Shown piece by piece: positions 1 to 10,262 of a DNA stretch of 64,000 bases; position 1 is the stretch's first letter; every line of letters begins with the position of its first letter. The notes below the pieces were generated by a model. It did no database searches. It saw only the letters and a program-made list of their open reading frames with translations, and was not told the DNA's origin. Position numbers and translations under genes: made by a program. The stretch is taken from contig CM077165.1 in the NCBI GenBank assembly GCA_039583875.1, positions 77,178,757 to 77,242,756 on the forward strand, in the 5' to 3' direction. The stretch comes from Platanthera guangdongensis. Taxonomy: Eukaryota > Streptophyta > Magnoliopsida > Asparagales > Orchidaceae.

Positions 1-729
1 TATGGTGATATTATGTGTGATTATGTGAATGTGCTCCAAAGCTTCTATTTGCTCAAACTATTTAAAGAAAAGAAGATGATTTAAAAAAATATGTGAAAAT
101 GAAAAGAAAAAAAATGTATATTTGAAAATTCTATTTGAGAGTAGATTGTATTTGGAGTAGGCGGTGCACACACCCATATTTGAAAAATTAAGTCTGGGGT
201 GTGGTGTACCCGCGTGTATTGTGTTTAGCGTTGGATTCTTTCTTTTTATGATAGCTCATTTGGGTTAGGTGCATAGCCTTCCTGTTTATCTTTGTTTACG
301 TCACAGTAACCCAAGCCCCATGATTCTCCTAAAGTCCTATAGATTCACGCTTGAGTCGAACTAGTACCGTGGCGAGAGTGTGAAAGGGCAAGCGTATGGT
401 CCCCGATATTGATGGATTTCTTTGGAGGTGATCCTAAGCCCCGGTCTTTGGCAAAGCTCACCTTAGTGGCTAGCCTATTTTCTTCCTGCGCGCGACCGAA
501 AGATTCACCGTGATTCCATTTTTGAGTAATAATAAAATGTTGATACGCATTGTGAAAAGTGTAAACTATTTTACATACTTAGAAATTTCCTCTATTTATA
601 TTTTTACGTGTACGAGCATGCGACTTCGCATGCTACTCCATATCACAATTTCTATGTTAGCTAAATCATTTTCCCTATCTGCATAGATTTTGTTTGCTCA
701 GGACGCGCAAACAGGTAAGTATGGGGGTG
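1..729 (+). mobile_element. 3' noncoding tail of an Athila-like gypsy element
   Basis: No ORF of note. This is the stretch between pol/ORF3 and the 3' LTR of an Athila/Tat-type element whose coding part lies left of the window. The support is indirect: it ends in a purine tract directly followed by an LTR-like TGATGAG start, and the LTR ends in GCATCA at 13768 after a segment (13650-13768) resembling Athila LTR ends. A 9-bp perfect inverted repeat with a 2-nt spacer lies at 615-634 (AGCATGCGA-CT-TCGCATGCT). The lineage call rests on the general look of this tail and on the LTR ends, not on protein. Confidence 0.55.
717..729 (+). other. Polypurine tract of the Athila-like element
   Basis: The purine-rich run AAGTATGGGGGTG lies directly before the LTR start at 730. 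It would prime plus-strand DNA synthesis. It shows that the LTR to its right is the 3' LTR. Confidence 0.6.
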
Positions 730-919
730 TGATGAGTCTGATTTATATATGGTTTTTTGAACTAAGCTGGGCTTATTTTCCTGCGTGTGCACTACCTTTT
801 CAATCGGAAAAGTTATATTTTTGTGTAGATATTCACTTCACCAAAAGTGCACTATTTTGGCCTTTGTGGTGTGCAATTGCACATTCGGATGTTGGGGGTA
901 CGCATATGGTGCTCGCCAT
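730..919 (+). mobile_element. 3' LTR of the Athila-like element, first part
   Basis: Starts TGATGAG right after the polypurine tract and is cut at 919 by insertion of element A. It resumes at 12299. Taken together the two parts give about 1.66 kb ending in CA at 13768, a normal size for such an LTR. Confidence 0.55.
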
Positions 920-1397
920 TGTAACACCCCCGATTTTTTCGATGATTTTATTTGTTTGGGCAACGTCAGATTTATGATGTCATGGCATTACCTTTAACGT
1001 CGAGTGTTGGATTTGAGTAGTTTTGGACGTGCTTGTCCAGTTTCGTCGCAACCCGAGCGTTTTTGGAGTCTCGGCACGCGATCGAAGTTTTGGGTTTTGT
1101 TTTTGCTCGCCGCATGTTTTGGTGGTTAATATCTCGGAAATGGCTCGTAGGATTTTGGTTTTGACTTCGTCGTTGTGTCCGTAGCAGCAGTTTTCTCCTA
1201 CGGCGTGAGTTTCGTTTAATTCGGCGTGTTTGAGCCTTGGTTTTGATCTCATAGTTCCTTGTTCAACTATCTGAACACGATAATTGTTATATTATTGGCT
1301 GCTTGATTTGATTCTCGGGAAGTCCTTCTAAAGGTTTGGGATTTCGTCGAACCAACCTTAGTATATTTTATTTTATTTTATTTTCTGGGCGCTGTGT

Positions 1398-1795
1398 CAC
1401 GTTCGACGATCGTCGAGCGAAGCTCGACGATCGTTATTTCTTGTTGGGCGCAGTCTGAGGTCGACGATCGTCGAGCAGAGCTCGACGATTGCTTTTTCTT
1501 TCTGGGCATTGTCTGAGGTCGACGATCGTCGAGCGGAGCTCGACGATTGCTTTTCCTTTCTGGTCGCTATCTGAGGTCGACGATCGTCGAGCGGAGCTCG
1601 ACGATTGCTTTTCCTTTCTGGTCACTGTCTGATTTCGACGATCATCGAGCGGAGCTCAACGATTTGTTATTTCTTTTCTGGGCGCTGTCTGGAGGTCGAC
1701 GATCATCGAGCCGATTGTCATGCTGAGCTCGACGAATCGTCAAGCGGAGCTTGCTGTAGGTCTAGCGGATCTTCGTATTGAGTTCGACGATTTTC
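1398..1795 (+). repeat. U3 palindrome array of A (TCGACGA class)
   Basis: Six to seven units of about 60 bp, each pairing GTCGACGATCGTCGAG with GCGGAGCTCGACGAT, separated by short T-rich spacers. Each unit is largely self-complementary. It is followed at about 1850-1925 by repeats of the palindrome-containing TACTCGAGTAAT and its variants. The array lies just upstream of the TATA box, where enhancer repeats would sit. Confidence 0.85.
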
Positions 1796-2000
1796 AAATT
1801 TGCATTCGACAATTTTCGAGCAGATTTTGTCGAGTGGATCCTCCCTTATACTCGAGTAATCCCCTTGCTGTACTCGAGTAATTTCCTTAGTGCTCTAGTA
1901 ATCCTTGTGTTGTACTCGTGTAATCCTTCCCTCATGTCTCGGAAAATCTGGTTCAGCCGAACCCGGTCTATTTTGTTTGTTCTTCCTGTTATCACTTTAG

Positions 2001-2007
2001 TATAAAT
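2001..2007 (+). promoter_or_regulatory. TATA box of the A 5' LTR
   Basis: TATAAAT within TTTAGTATAAATATC, about 1.08 kb into the LTR and directly after the palindrome array. The same sequence is at 10485-10491 in the 3' LTR. It would start the genomic RNA. Confidence 0.7.
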
Positions 2008-2688
2008 ATCTTCTTCCTCTTCTCCGATTCCTTTTTCCTCCCGAACCAGAGCGGCGTGAGCGAGAAAGAGGTTGTCCGTCCTTAATCCTTTCGGTGGCCG
2101 TTGACGGTGCTCCGGTGCTTGGAATTTCAAACCGATCGTAGATCTGGAAAGCTCTCGTCGAGAGCTGCGCCCTCGTGGTAATTTCTTCCCCGTCTCTCGA
2201 GATTTTCTTGTTAGGGTTTTCGGCCCTAATCGTTATTTCGGTCATTTTCGTTCAGATTTCGGCTCCTATCGCGACGTGTGGAGATTTGGAGAGTTTTTCC
2301 GGTAAATCGAGGCAAGTGGTGTTCTTGCTCTCCCTCTTGTTCTTGATTCTAAATTTGTACCCTTTTTCTACATTTGTTTGAGTTTATTATGTTTTGATTG
2401 TTGAGATACTTGTCCTGAAATCCTAACTTCCCCCCCCTTTATTCCTGGAATTGTGACTTGATGTCCCTAAAGCCTTAACCCCAAAATTCTAGTCCATTGA
2501 ATTGGTAACCAAATTGGTTGTCGTGTTGTTATAACCATCGAGTCATCTTGTTCGTTTTTTTTTTATTAAATTTCACTTGCTTTACTTTGAAATGCTCTTA
2601 TTCAGTCCACTTGGTTGGTTATCGCTTGAGTTTATGATGAATAAAAACAAATGAACCCTGCTTGTATAATTATGTAACTAAAGAAACA

Positions 2689-2888
2689 CAGATGAACTGT
2701 GCGCGTTGGGGTCCTCCCTCGAAATAGTGTTTAATACTCAGATGAACTGTGCGCGTTGGGGTCCTCCATCGGCATAGTGTTAAATACTCAGATGAACTGT
2801 GCGTGTTGGGGTCCTCCCTCGGCATAGTGCTTAATGCTCAGATAGATTGTGCGTGTTGGGGTTTCTCCCTCGGCATAGTAATTATTAA
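2689..2888 (+). repeat. 50-bp tandem repeat, four copies, in the A LTR
   Basis: Units start CAGATGAACTGTGCGCG at 2689, 2739, 2789 and (diverged) 2839. They lie downstream of the TATA box and so in transcribed R/U5. The 3' LTR has the same four units at 11179, 11229, 11279 and 11329. Confidence 0.9.
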
Positions 2889-3812
2889 TGAAAGATTGAA
2901 CTTCTGTTGCTGGTGCTTGTTCTATCTTGATAATGTGTTTAGCCTTTCTTGCTCGGCTAGTTTTACTGTTGCTTACTTTTACTCTGCTGACCGTTTTGTT
3001 GCAGTCGTTTTTCATTCTCCTTCAAATTGAGGTTTGTGTTGTCTGCTTTTACTCTTGCACTACTTGTAACTTGCTTCTGAGGTGTTCTTCTTTTGAATGC
3101 CTCAAGATCAGAGTTGTAGCATGTTTAGCTGACAGTGTTGGGCTTCTGGTGCTGCTGGTTTCTGCAGCCGTTTGATTCCACCTCTGAGCTTGAGGTAGTT
3201 ATCTTGTTTAGACTTGCCAAATTTGTTTTTTTTTCTATGGGTTCGTGTCAGTTGTTGACGCCCATAGTCTTGACTTTTCTGTGATGGACTACTTGTTGTT
3301 GTTACTGCTATTACTTTTTACCTGATTGTTCTTGCTCTCTGGGAAGGATTTATGTTAGGATGCATTTAGTTATTTTAAAGTATGCAAAACTGCATTCTGG
3401 AATATTGACATGGCATGACTTCAACTACTAAATCTACTACTTTTAAGCGTACAAAAGATTTCTTTATACATATATAGTAAATATAGAAGTCACATCATCA
3501 TTTTATGATACTGGACCCTCATTCTCACATAGGTTAAAAAATGAGCTAACTCAGTATTTTCCGCCACGTAAAATATATATATTTTCTCACCTATGGACTA
3601 GTAGTCCACCCGACCGAGGGACACGGTCATTAACTCTATTAAATGATATGCATTGTTTTTAACTAAAAGTTATAAATCTTTTACTTGAAGTAAATGTGAG
3701 GACGGGTTTCCTGAGCGTCTGCAGTTGTCCGTTGCATGGCGTGGCATCACGACGCGTAGTTTCTCTGCTCTGATGTATTTTTGAATACGGATAAAATGCG
3801 GGTCGTGACAGT

Positions 3813-3823
3813 TGGTATCAGAG
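3813..3823 (+). other. Primer binding site of A (tRNA-iMet)
   Basis: TGGTATCAGAG, complementary to the 3' end of initiator methionine tRNA, two bases after the LTR end. It primes minus-strand cDNA. Confidence 0.9.
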
Positions 3824-3991
3824 GGAGGTTTTGCAAGAGGGTTGGTTGGTTTGACAAGCCAGTCGAACAACTTTCCCTTAAGCAAAACTCTAATCGTATC
3901 ATTTCATTGTATACACACACCAATATGTCATCAGTAAATTTTGATGGAAGCACGAACACTACACTCATAGCATGATAAGATGTATACGGGG

Positions 3992-4170
3992 CATATTATG
4001 TAGTATGGGATGCATAATATGTGTTCGTATATGGATCCACCATAGGTGGCAACATGTGACGGTTATGTAGTATGGGATGCATAACCATCATCACATGGAT
4101 GCCCATTTGTGCATTTTCTTTTCTTCGTTACATACAATATTATGTAGTATGGGATGCATAACATTGTATG
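3992..4170 (+). promoter_or_regulatory. Leader RNA with three hairpins sharing one loop (A)
   Basis: Between primer site and gag, three hairpins each present the same 12-nt loop TAGTATGGGATG closed by TATG/CATA. Hairpin 1 is 3992-4021 with a 9-bp stem (CATATTATG with CATAATATG). Hairpin 2 is 4053-4097: an inner stem GGTTATG/CATAACC plus an outer stem CATGTGA/TCACATG. Hairpin 3 is 4131-4170: CATACAAT/ATTGTATG, a 2x2 internal loop, then TATG/CATA. The stems differ in sequence yet each is self-complementary, which points to RNA structure. A packaging or dimerisation role is inferred from position. Confidence 0.75.
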
Positions 4171-4619
4171 TGTACGCCGCTCATAACATGCACTAAAGCT
4201 TTTTTTTAGAATGCATAGCACTGCATACATAACATAACATTGCATAAGCACACGTGCCAAGTTAAAGATCTGCATGATGACATATGTACACCCATGATTT
4301 GAGATGAAATTTATGCATTCATGCATTCATATTATAGGCACAAGTTAGAAGCATAACATCATTTTATGATTTCCCATAGCAAGTTGACATCAAGAGCAAG
4401 TATCGGTTCTTTTCCGATCTGATCTGAGTTTGTTCGTTCCTGATCTGATCTGTGTCAGGGTATTCAAGTTTTCTAGCTTCAGTGTCTTAAGCTAGGTCCC
4501 TGATAAGTCTTTTGCTCGTATCGGTCAAATATGAACCCGAAACAGTGTGTTTAGGGAATATTTTCCCAGTTTGTGATGTCTTAGGCAAAGTCTGACTAGA
4601 TATCCATTTGTTCTGTAGA

Positions 4620-5752
4620 ATGCCTCCTAAGCGCGTTGCGACGAGGTCAACTCCCCAGTCGGAGGGTGAGTCTTCTGGTGCCCAGAGCGAAGCGGTGATC
4701 GAAGCACTGAGGCAAAGTAATGAGACCCTGGCAAGGCATATGGTGGACATGCAGTCCCAGATGCAATTGTTGTTGGCTGTCGTCGCCGGGCAGCAGACCA
4801 GAGCGCAGGGCCCTGCTGTGGACCAAGCTGTTCCTACTCCCCCTGCTGCTCTAGTTCCCCCAGTCGCGCTGCCACCTGAGATGAATTTCATTTCTTACTT
4901 CCAGAGATTAGGACCTCCTTCTTATAACGGTAGGACAGACTTCATGGCATTGGATGACTGGATTATTTCCATGGAAGAAATGTTTTCCTACTCTGGCGTT
5001 TCTCCCGATCAAAAGGTGATGATTGCGGCATATCAGCTCAAGGGTCTTGCGAAGAGTTGGTGGATCAAAGAAAAAGAGAACCTTTCTGATGGGTGCTCAT
5101 GGGAATCGTTCAAGAGTTGTTACTGAAGAAGTTCCTACCATCGGTCGAGCGAGGCCGCCTAATGAATAACTTCTTACACCTGAAGTAGAGGCAACTCACT
5201 GTTGGTGAGTATGAGGTCGAGTTTGGCAAGCTCAGTCATTTTTCCCCAGATCTGATAGCATCTGAAGAAGGCAGAGTGAAGCGTTTTCTGGGTGGTCTGA
5301 GGTATGACATCCAGTAGTTGGTTAACGCATATAAGTCTGAGACCTTTGCAGAAGTAGTCGAAGTTGCCTTAAAGGTTGAGGCGATAGAAAATGTGAAGAA
5401 TCGGGGATCGCTTGCAAAGAAGGACAAGAGGAAATCTGACGATGGAGAAAGTGCTAGGGCATCTGGCCCTGCAGCGAAGAAGGATAGAAGAGAGGCGTGT
5501 AGCTTCTGTAGTAAGTCAAGGCACCCTTTCGATAAGTGCTTTAAGAGACTGGATACGCAGAAACTATCTCAGGTGCATGCGATCCAAGATGCTCCCAAGG
5601 GGGGTCCTGTCTGTTCATATTGTCAGAGGAGTGGGCATGATGTGTCTCGTTGTCGCAAGAAGGCTGGAGCATGTTATCTCTGTGGCCAAAAAGGGCACAT
5701 GAAGGCTAATTGCACGCAGAGCCAGCCTGCGCTGCATGCAGTTCCGTTGTAG
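4620..5752 (+). pseudogene. gag: gag of element A, broken
   Basis: Codes for the capsid-like Gag that packages the RNA. The start chosen is the ATG of MPPKRVATRS; B's gag starts at the matching ATG. The first part runs to a TGA at 5124-5126. The reading then moves to another frame (5318-5752), with further in-frame stops near 5188 and 5315. The retrotransposon gag domain covers the region around DDWIISMEEMF to SWWIKEKENL. Near the C-terminus a CCHC knuckle, CYLCGQKGHMKANC, is intact, preceded by a degenerate Cys/His pair (CSYCQRSGHDVSRC). Not translatable as one protein. Confidence 0.85.
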
Positions 5753-5904
5753 ACTTTACCGCCGCCCCCGCCTCTCGTGGACAAGGGAAAAGGAAAGTTG
5801 AATGTGCTGACCAAGGAGGAAGCCCAATCTTCGACTCAAGTGATCGCAGGTTAGTCTCTGACTCGGCTAGTAATTTCTTTTAGTAGATTTATGGTTTCTG
5901 CATA

Positions 5905-6177
5905 TTAGTTACGCGCGCTATGTGTTTAGGTGAATTTAAGGTGAAGAATAAGTGGGCGCGCGTGTTGTTTTATTCGGGTGCTACTCACTCTTTTGTGGCA
6001 AGGAGTTTTGTAGACCTACATCGATGGGCTCTTAACCAGTTAGACACCTCCATAAATGTCAAATTTCCTTCAGGAGAGTTGGTGAGGTCAAGCCAGGGTA
6101 TCCAAAAAATGTCCCATCTCCCTAGGCGGATTTCTAGTATTTGCGGATCTGAAAGTGCTAGATCTGCTAGACTTTGA
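5905..6177 (+). pseudogene. pol: Aspartic protease of A, catalytic Asp lost
   Basis: Retropepsin-like protease that would cut Gag-Pol. The segment LGEFKVKNKWARVLF is followed by YSGATHSF where the family has DSGATHSF. The codon at 5971-5973 is TAT, so the catalytic aspartate is a tyrosine. B keeps DSG at the same place. The frame shifts between this segment and the long pol frame starting about 6155 ([15 protein letters not shown] region). Inactive. Confidence 0.85.
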
Positions 6178-8293
6178 CGTGATTTTGGGGATGGACTGGT
6201 TGTACAGCTACGATGTCGTCATTCAGTGCAAGCACAAGCGCTTGGATTTCAAAGGTAGCAATGGCCAGCCCATGACTGTGTATGGTTTGTCGCGTCAGGA
6301 ATCTCCGATCATTTCTGCGGTACGTGCTCGCAAATTTCTCGAGTCTGGCTGTGATTCTTTTCTTGTCTCCGTTTCTGTTCTGGGAGCTGCACTGGTTGAG
6401 CCTCAGGTAGAGGATGTTTCTGTGGTGTGTGAGTTTCCGGATGTTTTTCTAGTTAGCCTTCCTGGACTTCCTCCTGAGAGAGAGGTGGAGTTTGTTATAG
6501 ACCTCGTGACAGGCACTCGCCCTATTGCAAAGGCACCGTACCGCATGGCGCCGCGTAAGTTAGAGGAGCTGCGTACTCAACTGGATGAGTTATTGCAGTG
6601 CGGTTTTATTAGACCCAGTTCTTCACCCTGGGGTGCACCAGTACTCTTCGTGAAGAAAAAGGATGAAACGATGAGGCTATGTATTGATTATCGAGAGTTA
6701 AACAAGGTGACAATTAAGAACAGATATCTGTTGCCTAGGATCGATGATCTATTCGATCAGTTGCGGGGTAGCTCCATGTTCTCGAAGATTGACCTCCGTT
6801 CAGGTTACCATCAGTTGAGAATCCGGGAGTCAGACATTCCGCGAACTACTTTTCGTTCTCACTATGGTCACTTTGAATTTCTGGTAATGTCATTTGGATT
6901 AATAAATGCACCGTCAGCTTTTATGGACATGATGAACAGGGTGTTCAAAGATTTTCTGGATAAGTTCATGGTGGTATTCATTGACGATGTCCTAGTATAT
7001 TCTAGAAATGCAGATGAGCACGCCTTGCACTTGCGCTTGGTCTTGTCTACACTGAGAGAGCACAAGTTGTATGCGAAGCTTAGCAAGTGTGAGTTCTGGA
7101 TATCTCAGGTGTCATTCCTAGGACACATTGTAAGTAAGGATGGTATCTCAGTGGATCCTGCAAAGATAGCTGCGGTCTTGGATTGGAAGAGACCTACATC
7201 GCCTAAGGAGATAAGGAGCTTCTTAGGGTTGACAGGTTACTACAGAAGATTTGAGGAAGGATTCTCTGTTATCTCTACGTCGTTGACCAGGCTTATGCAA
7301 AAGAGTGCAGTTTTTGTTTGGAGTGATGCCTGTGAGGAAGCTTTTCAAGAGCTTAAGAGGCGTTTGTGTTCTGCTCCCGTGTTGGCATTTCTAGTGGAAG
7401 GAGTGGAGTATGTTGTTTATGTGGACGCCTCGCTATTTAGACTATGTTGTGTGTTGATGCAGGATGGCAAAGTGATTGCGTATGTATCAAGACAATTGAA
7501 GGTGCATGAAAAGAATTACCCTATGCACGACCGGGAATTTGCTGCCGTCATTTATGCCTTGAAGTTGTGGAGACATCTTCTGTATGGAGTGTCGTGCAAA
7601 ATTTATTCAGACCACAAAAGTTTGAAATATGTCTTCACTCAGAAGGAACTGAATTTGCGCCAGCGTCAATGGTTAGAGTATGTTGCGGACTACGAAGTTG
7701 ATATCCTTTATCATCCCGACAAAGCTAATGTAGTAGCAGATGCGTTGAGCCGGAAGCCCGCACACATCTTTAACCTCTTGGTGCAATCCCTTGTTGAAGA
7801 GTTCTTTCTTATGGACATAACCGTAGGGAATAGCGCTTCGCCGAGTAGCCTAGAGATGGTTGAGCCTTCGTGGATTACTCTCACTAGGCTACATCAGAAG
7901 GACAATCTTGACTTGCAGCACCTCCGCAGTAGAACTGAGAAAAGGGAATTACCGGACTTTATAATTGACGGCGTGGGTACCCTAAAGTACCATGGCAGAT
8001 ACTGTATTCCCGCTATTGGGGACATCCGATCAAAAATATGCAGTGAAGCGCATGGTTCCAGTGTTGCATATCATCCTGGCTCCACGAAAATATACAGAGA
8101 TTTGAAGAAGATTGCTTGGTGGTCAGGCATGAAGAATGACATTGCAAGATTTGTATCGAAATGTTATACTTACCAGCGTGTCAAGGCTGATCACAGAAGG
8201 TCGGGTGGTAAGTTAACGCCCTTAGATATACCGAGTTGGAAATGGGAGAGTTTATCCATGGATTTCATAACCGGTTTGCCTAGATCTCCCTGA
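6155..8293 (+). pseudogene. pol: RT, RNase H and integrase N-terminus of A
   Basis: A 712-codon open stretch. The protease C-terminus ([12 protein letters not shown]) comes first. RT follows (about residues 130-330) with [29 protein letters not shown] and the active-site motif FIDDVLVYS near residue 274. RNase H (about 415-535) shows [21 protein letters not shown] and SDHKSLKY. The integrase zinc-binding region starts near 630 with [10 protein letters not shown], but its Cys pair reads CYTYQ instead of CYTC, so one zinc ligand is lost (B has CYTCQ). It ends in a TGA at 8291-8293 where B has an Arg codon. The RT itself looks intact; the polyprotein is not. Confidence 0.92.
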
Positions 8294-8305
8294 GGGCATG
8301 ATGCA

Positions 8306-8791
8306 GTGTGGGTTATCGTGGACAGACTAACCAAGTGTGCCCACTTTGTGCCTTTCAAGATTAGTTATTCCATGGAAAAGATAGCTGAGCTTTATCTGAA
8401 CGAAGTTATCAGACTTCATGGTGTACCTACGAGTATTGTGTCAAACCGAGACTCTCGATTCATGTCTCGTTTCTGGCAAAGCTTGCAAGGAGCTCTAGGT
8501 ACTGACCTTAGGTATTCTACTGCCTATCATCGTCAGACAAATGGTCAGACGGAGAGAGTGAACCAGATATTGGAGGATATGATTAGATGCTATATTCTGG
8601 ACCATGGTGGGGCTTGGGATAAATGCCTCAGATTGATGGAGTTTGCGTACAATAATAGTTATCAGGAAAGTTTGCAGATGGCGCCCTTTGAAGCTTTATA
8701 TGGAAGGTGTTGTCGAACTCCCCTGTTTTGGGCAGAAGTTGGCGAGAAGCCGTTGCTCGGACCGGAAGTGCTGGAGGATATGAGTACTTAA
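8306..8791 (+). pseudogene. pol: Integrase core of A
   Basis: Same frame as the RT segment, separated only by the stop at 8291. It would join element DNA to the chromosome. The first catalytic Asp is upstream in SMDFITGLP (about 8260). The second Asp should be in VSDRD but reads IVSNRDSRF (AAC at 8444-8446). The Glu in GQTERVNQ is present. A TAA at 8789-8791 separates it from the C-terminal part. Catalytically dead as it stands. Confidence 0.88.
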
Positions 8792-8794
8792 GTA

Positions 8795-9295
8795 ATGCAT
8801 ATTCGTGAAAAGCTGTGGTTAGCTCAGGAGCGATACGAGAAGTATGCAAACCAGCGCATAGTTGATCTGGAGTTTGCAGTTGGGGACATGGTGTTTCTGA
8901 AGGTCTCTTCGATGCCGGGTGTTAAAAGATTTGGAAGAAACCATAAACTAGATCCCAGGTATGTGGGGCCTTTTCGGATTTTGGAGCGCATTGGAGTTTC
9001 TGCCTATAGACTGGAGTTGCCTGATTCTTTCCCTGGTGTCCACGACGTGTTTCACGTGAGACAGTTACGAAAGTGTGTCCGTAGTGATCGGCATGTCCTT
9101 GAATCAGTACCCCAGTTGCAGCCTAATCTCTCGTATGTTGAAGAACCTATTCGTATTCTGGAGACGCAAGATCGTGTGCTAAGAAAGAAAACAATTCCAA
9201 TGGTTAAGGTTCTCTGGCGAAATCAGAATGCAAGAGGTGCAACTTGGGAATTGGAACCGGTGATGAGGGAATCTCATCCGCACCTCTTCTCTTAG
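8795..9295 (+). pseudogene. pol: Integrase C-terminus with chromodomain, A
   Basis: In frame with the preceding segment. Residues 1-80 hold the GPF/Y-type module (DPRYVGPFRILERIG, VFHVRQLRK). The last 50 residues (EEPIRILETQDRVLRKK to RGATWELEPVM) resemble a chromodomain, as in Tekay-type chromoviruses, which can steer integration to heterochromatin. The stop is at 9293-9295, about 95 bp before the polypurine tract. Confidence 0.85.
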
Positions 9296-9390
9296 TTTCG
9301 GGTATGTTGTTATGTTTTCAGTTATGCATGGTTTTATCAATTTTGGTTTGGTTTTGGAGTTGTGATAAGTTTCGGGACGAAACTTCTTTT

Positions 9391-9403
9391 TAGGGGGAGT
9401 GAC
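9391..9403 (+). other. Polypurine tract of A
   Basis: TAGGGGGAGTGAC directly before the 3' LTR start at 9404. It primes plus-strand synthesis. Confidence 0.85.
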
Positions 9404-9882
9404 TGTAATGCCCCTGATTTTTTCGATGATTTTATTTGTTTGGGCAACGTCAGATTTATGACGTCGTGGCGTTACTTTTAACGTTGAGTGTTGGATTTGA
9501 GTAGTTTTGGACGTGCTCGTCCAGTTTCGTCGCAACCCGAGCGTTTTTGGAGTCTCGGCGCGCGATCGAAGTTTTGGGTTTTGTTTTTGTTCGCCGCATG
9601 TTTTGGCGGTTAATATCTCGGGAATGGCTCGTCGGATTTTGATTTTGACTTCGACGTTGTGTCCGTAGCAGCAGGTTTCTCCTACGGCGTGAGTTTCGTT
9701 TAATTCGGCGCGTTTGAGTCTTAGTTTTGATCTCATAGTTCCTTATTCAACTATCTTAACATGATAATTGATATATTATTGGCTGCTTGATTTGATTCTC
9801 GGGAAGTCCTTCTAAAGGTTTGGGATTTCGTCGAACCAACCTTAGTATATTTTATTTTATTTTATTTTCTTGGCGCTGTGTC

Positions 9883-10262
9883 ACGTTCGACGATCGTCGA
9901 GCGGAGCTCGACGATTGTTATTTCTTGTTGGGCGTTGTCTGAGGTCGATGATCGTCGAGCGGAGCTCGGCGATTGCTTTTTCTTTCTGGGCGCTATCTGA
10001 GGTCGACGATCATCGAGCGGAGCTCGACGTTTGCTTTTCCTTTCTGGTCGCTGTCTGAGGTCGACGATCGTCGAGCGGAGCTCGACGATTGCTTTTCCTT
10101 TCTGGTCGCTGGCTGAGTTCGACGATCATCGAGTAGAGCTGGACGATTTGTTATTTATTTTCTAGGCACTGTCTAGAGGTCGACGATCGTCGAGCCGATT
10201 GTCGTGCTGAGCTCGACGAATCGTCGAGCGGAGCTTGCTGTAGGTCTAGCAGATCTTCGTAT
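9883..10262 (+). repeat. U3 palindrome array of A, 3' copy
   Basis: Second copy of the TCGACGA-class array, with units GTCGACGATCGTCGAG paired with GGAGCTCGACGAT. The TATA box TATAAAT follows at 10485-10491. Confidence 0.85.

Larger units (their letters stand above)
920..3810 (+). repeat. 5' LTR of element A
   Basis: Begins TGTAACACC and ends GTCGTGACA, followed after two bases by the primer site. Nearly the same sequence recurs at 9404-12298. It contains a U3 palindrome array, a TATA box at 2001 and a 50-bp tandem repeat downstream. Short ORFs inside it (for example 2749-3030) have no family features and are not genes. Confidence 0.93.

Noticed and set aside
690..977. 95-codon frame across the Athila-like LTR start
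   Set aside because: It spans the LTR boundary and the A insertion site and shows no domain.
1434..2245. Minus-strand frames in the A LTR (also 9179-9736 and 10309-10729)
   Set aside because: Both LTR copies have them because the LTRs are copies. They overlap the palindrome array or promoter and have no family features.
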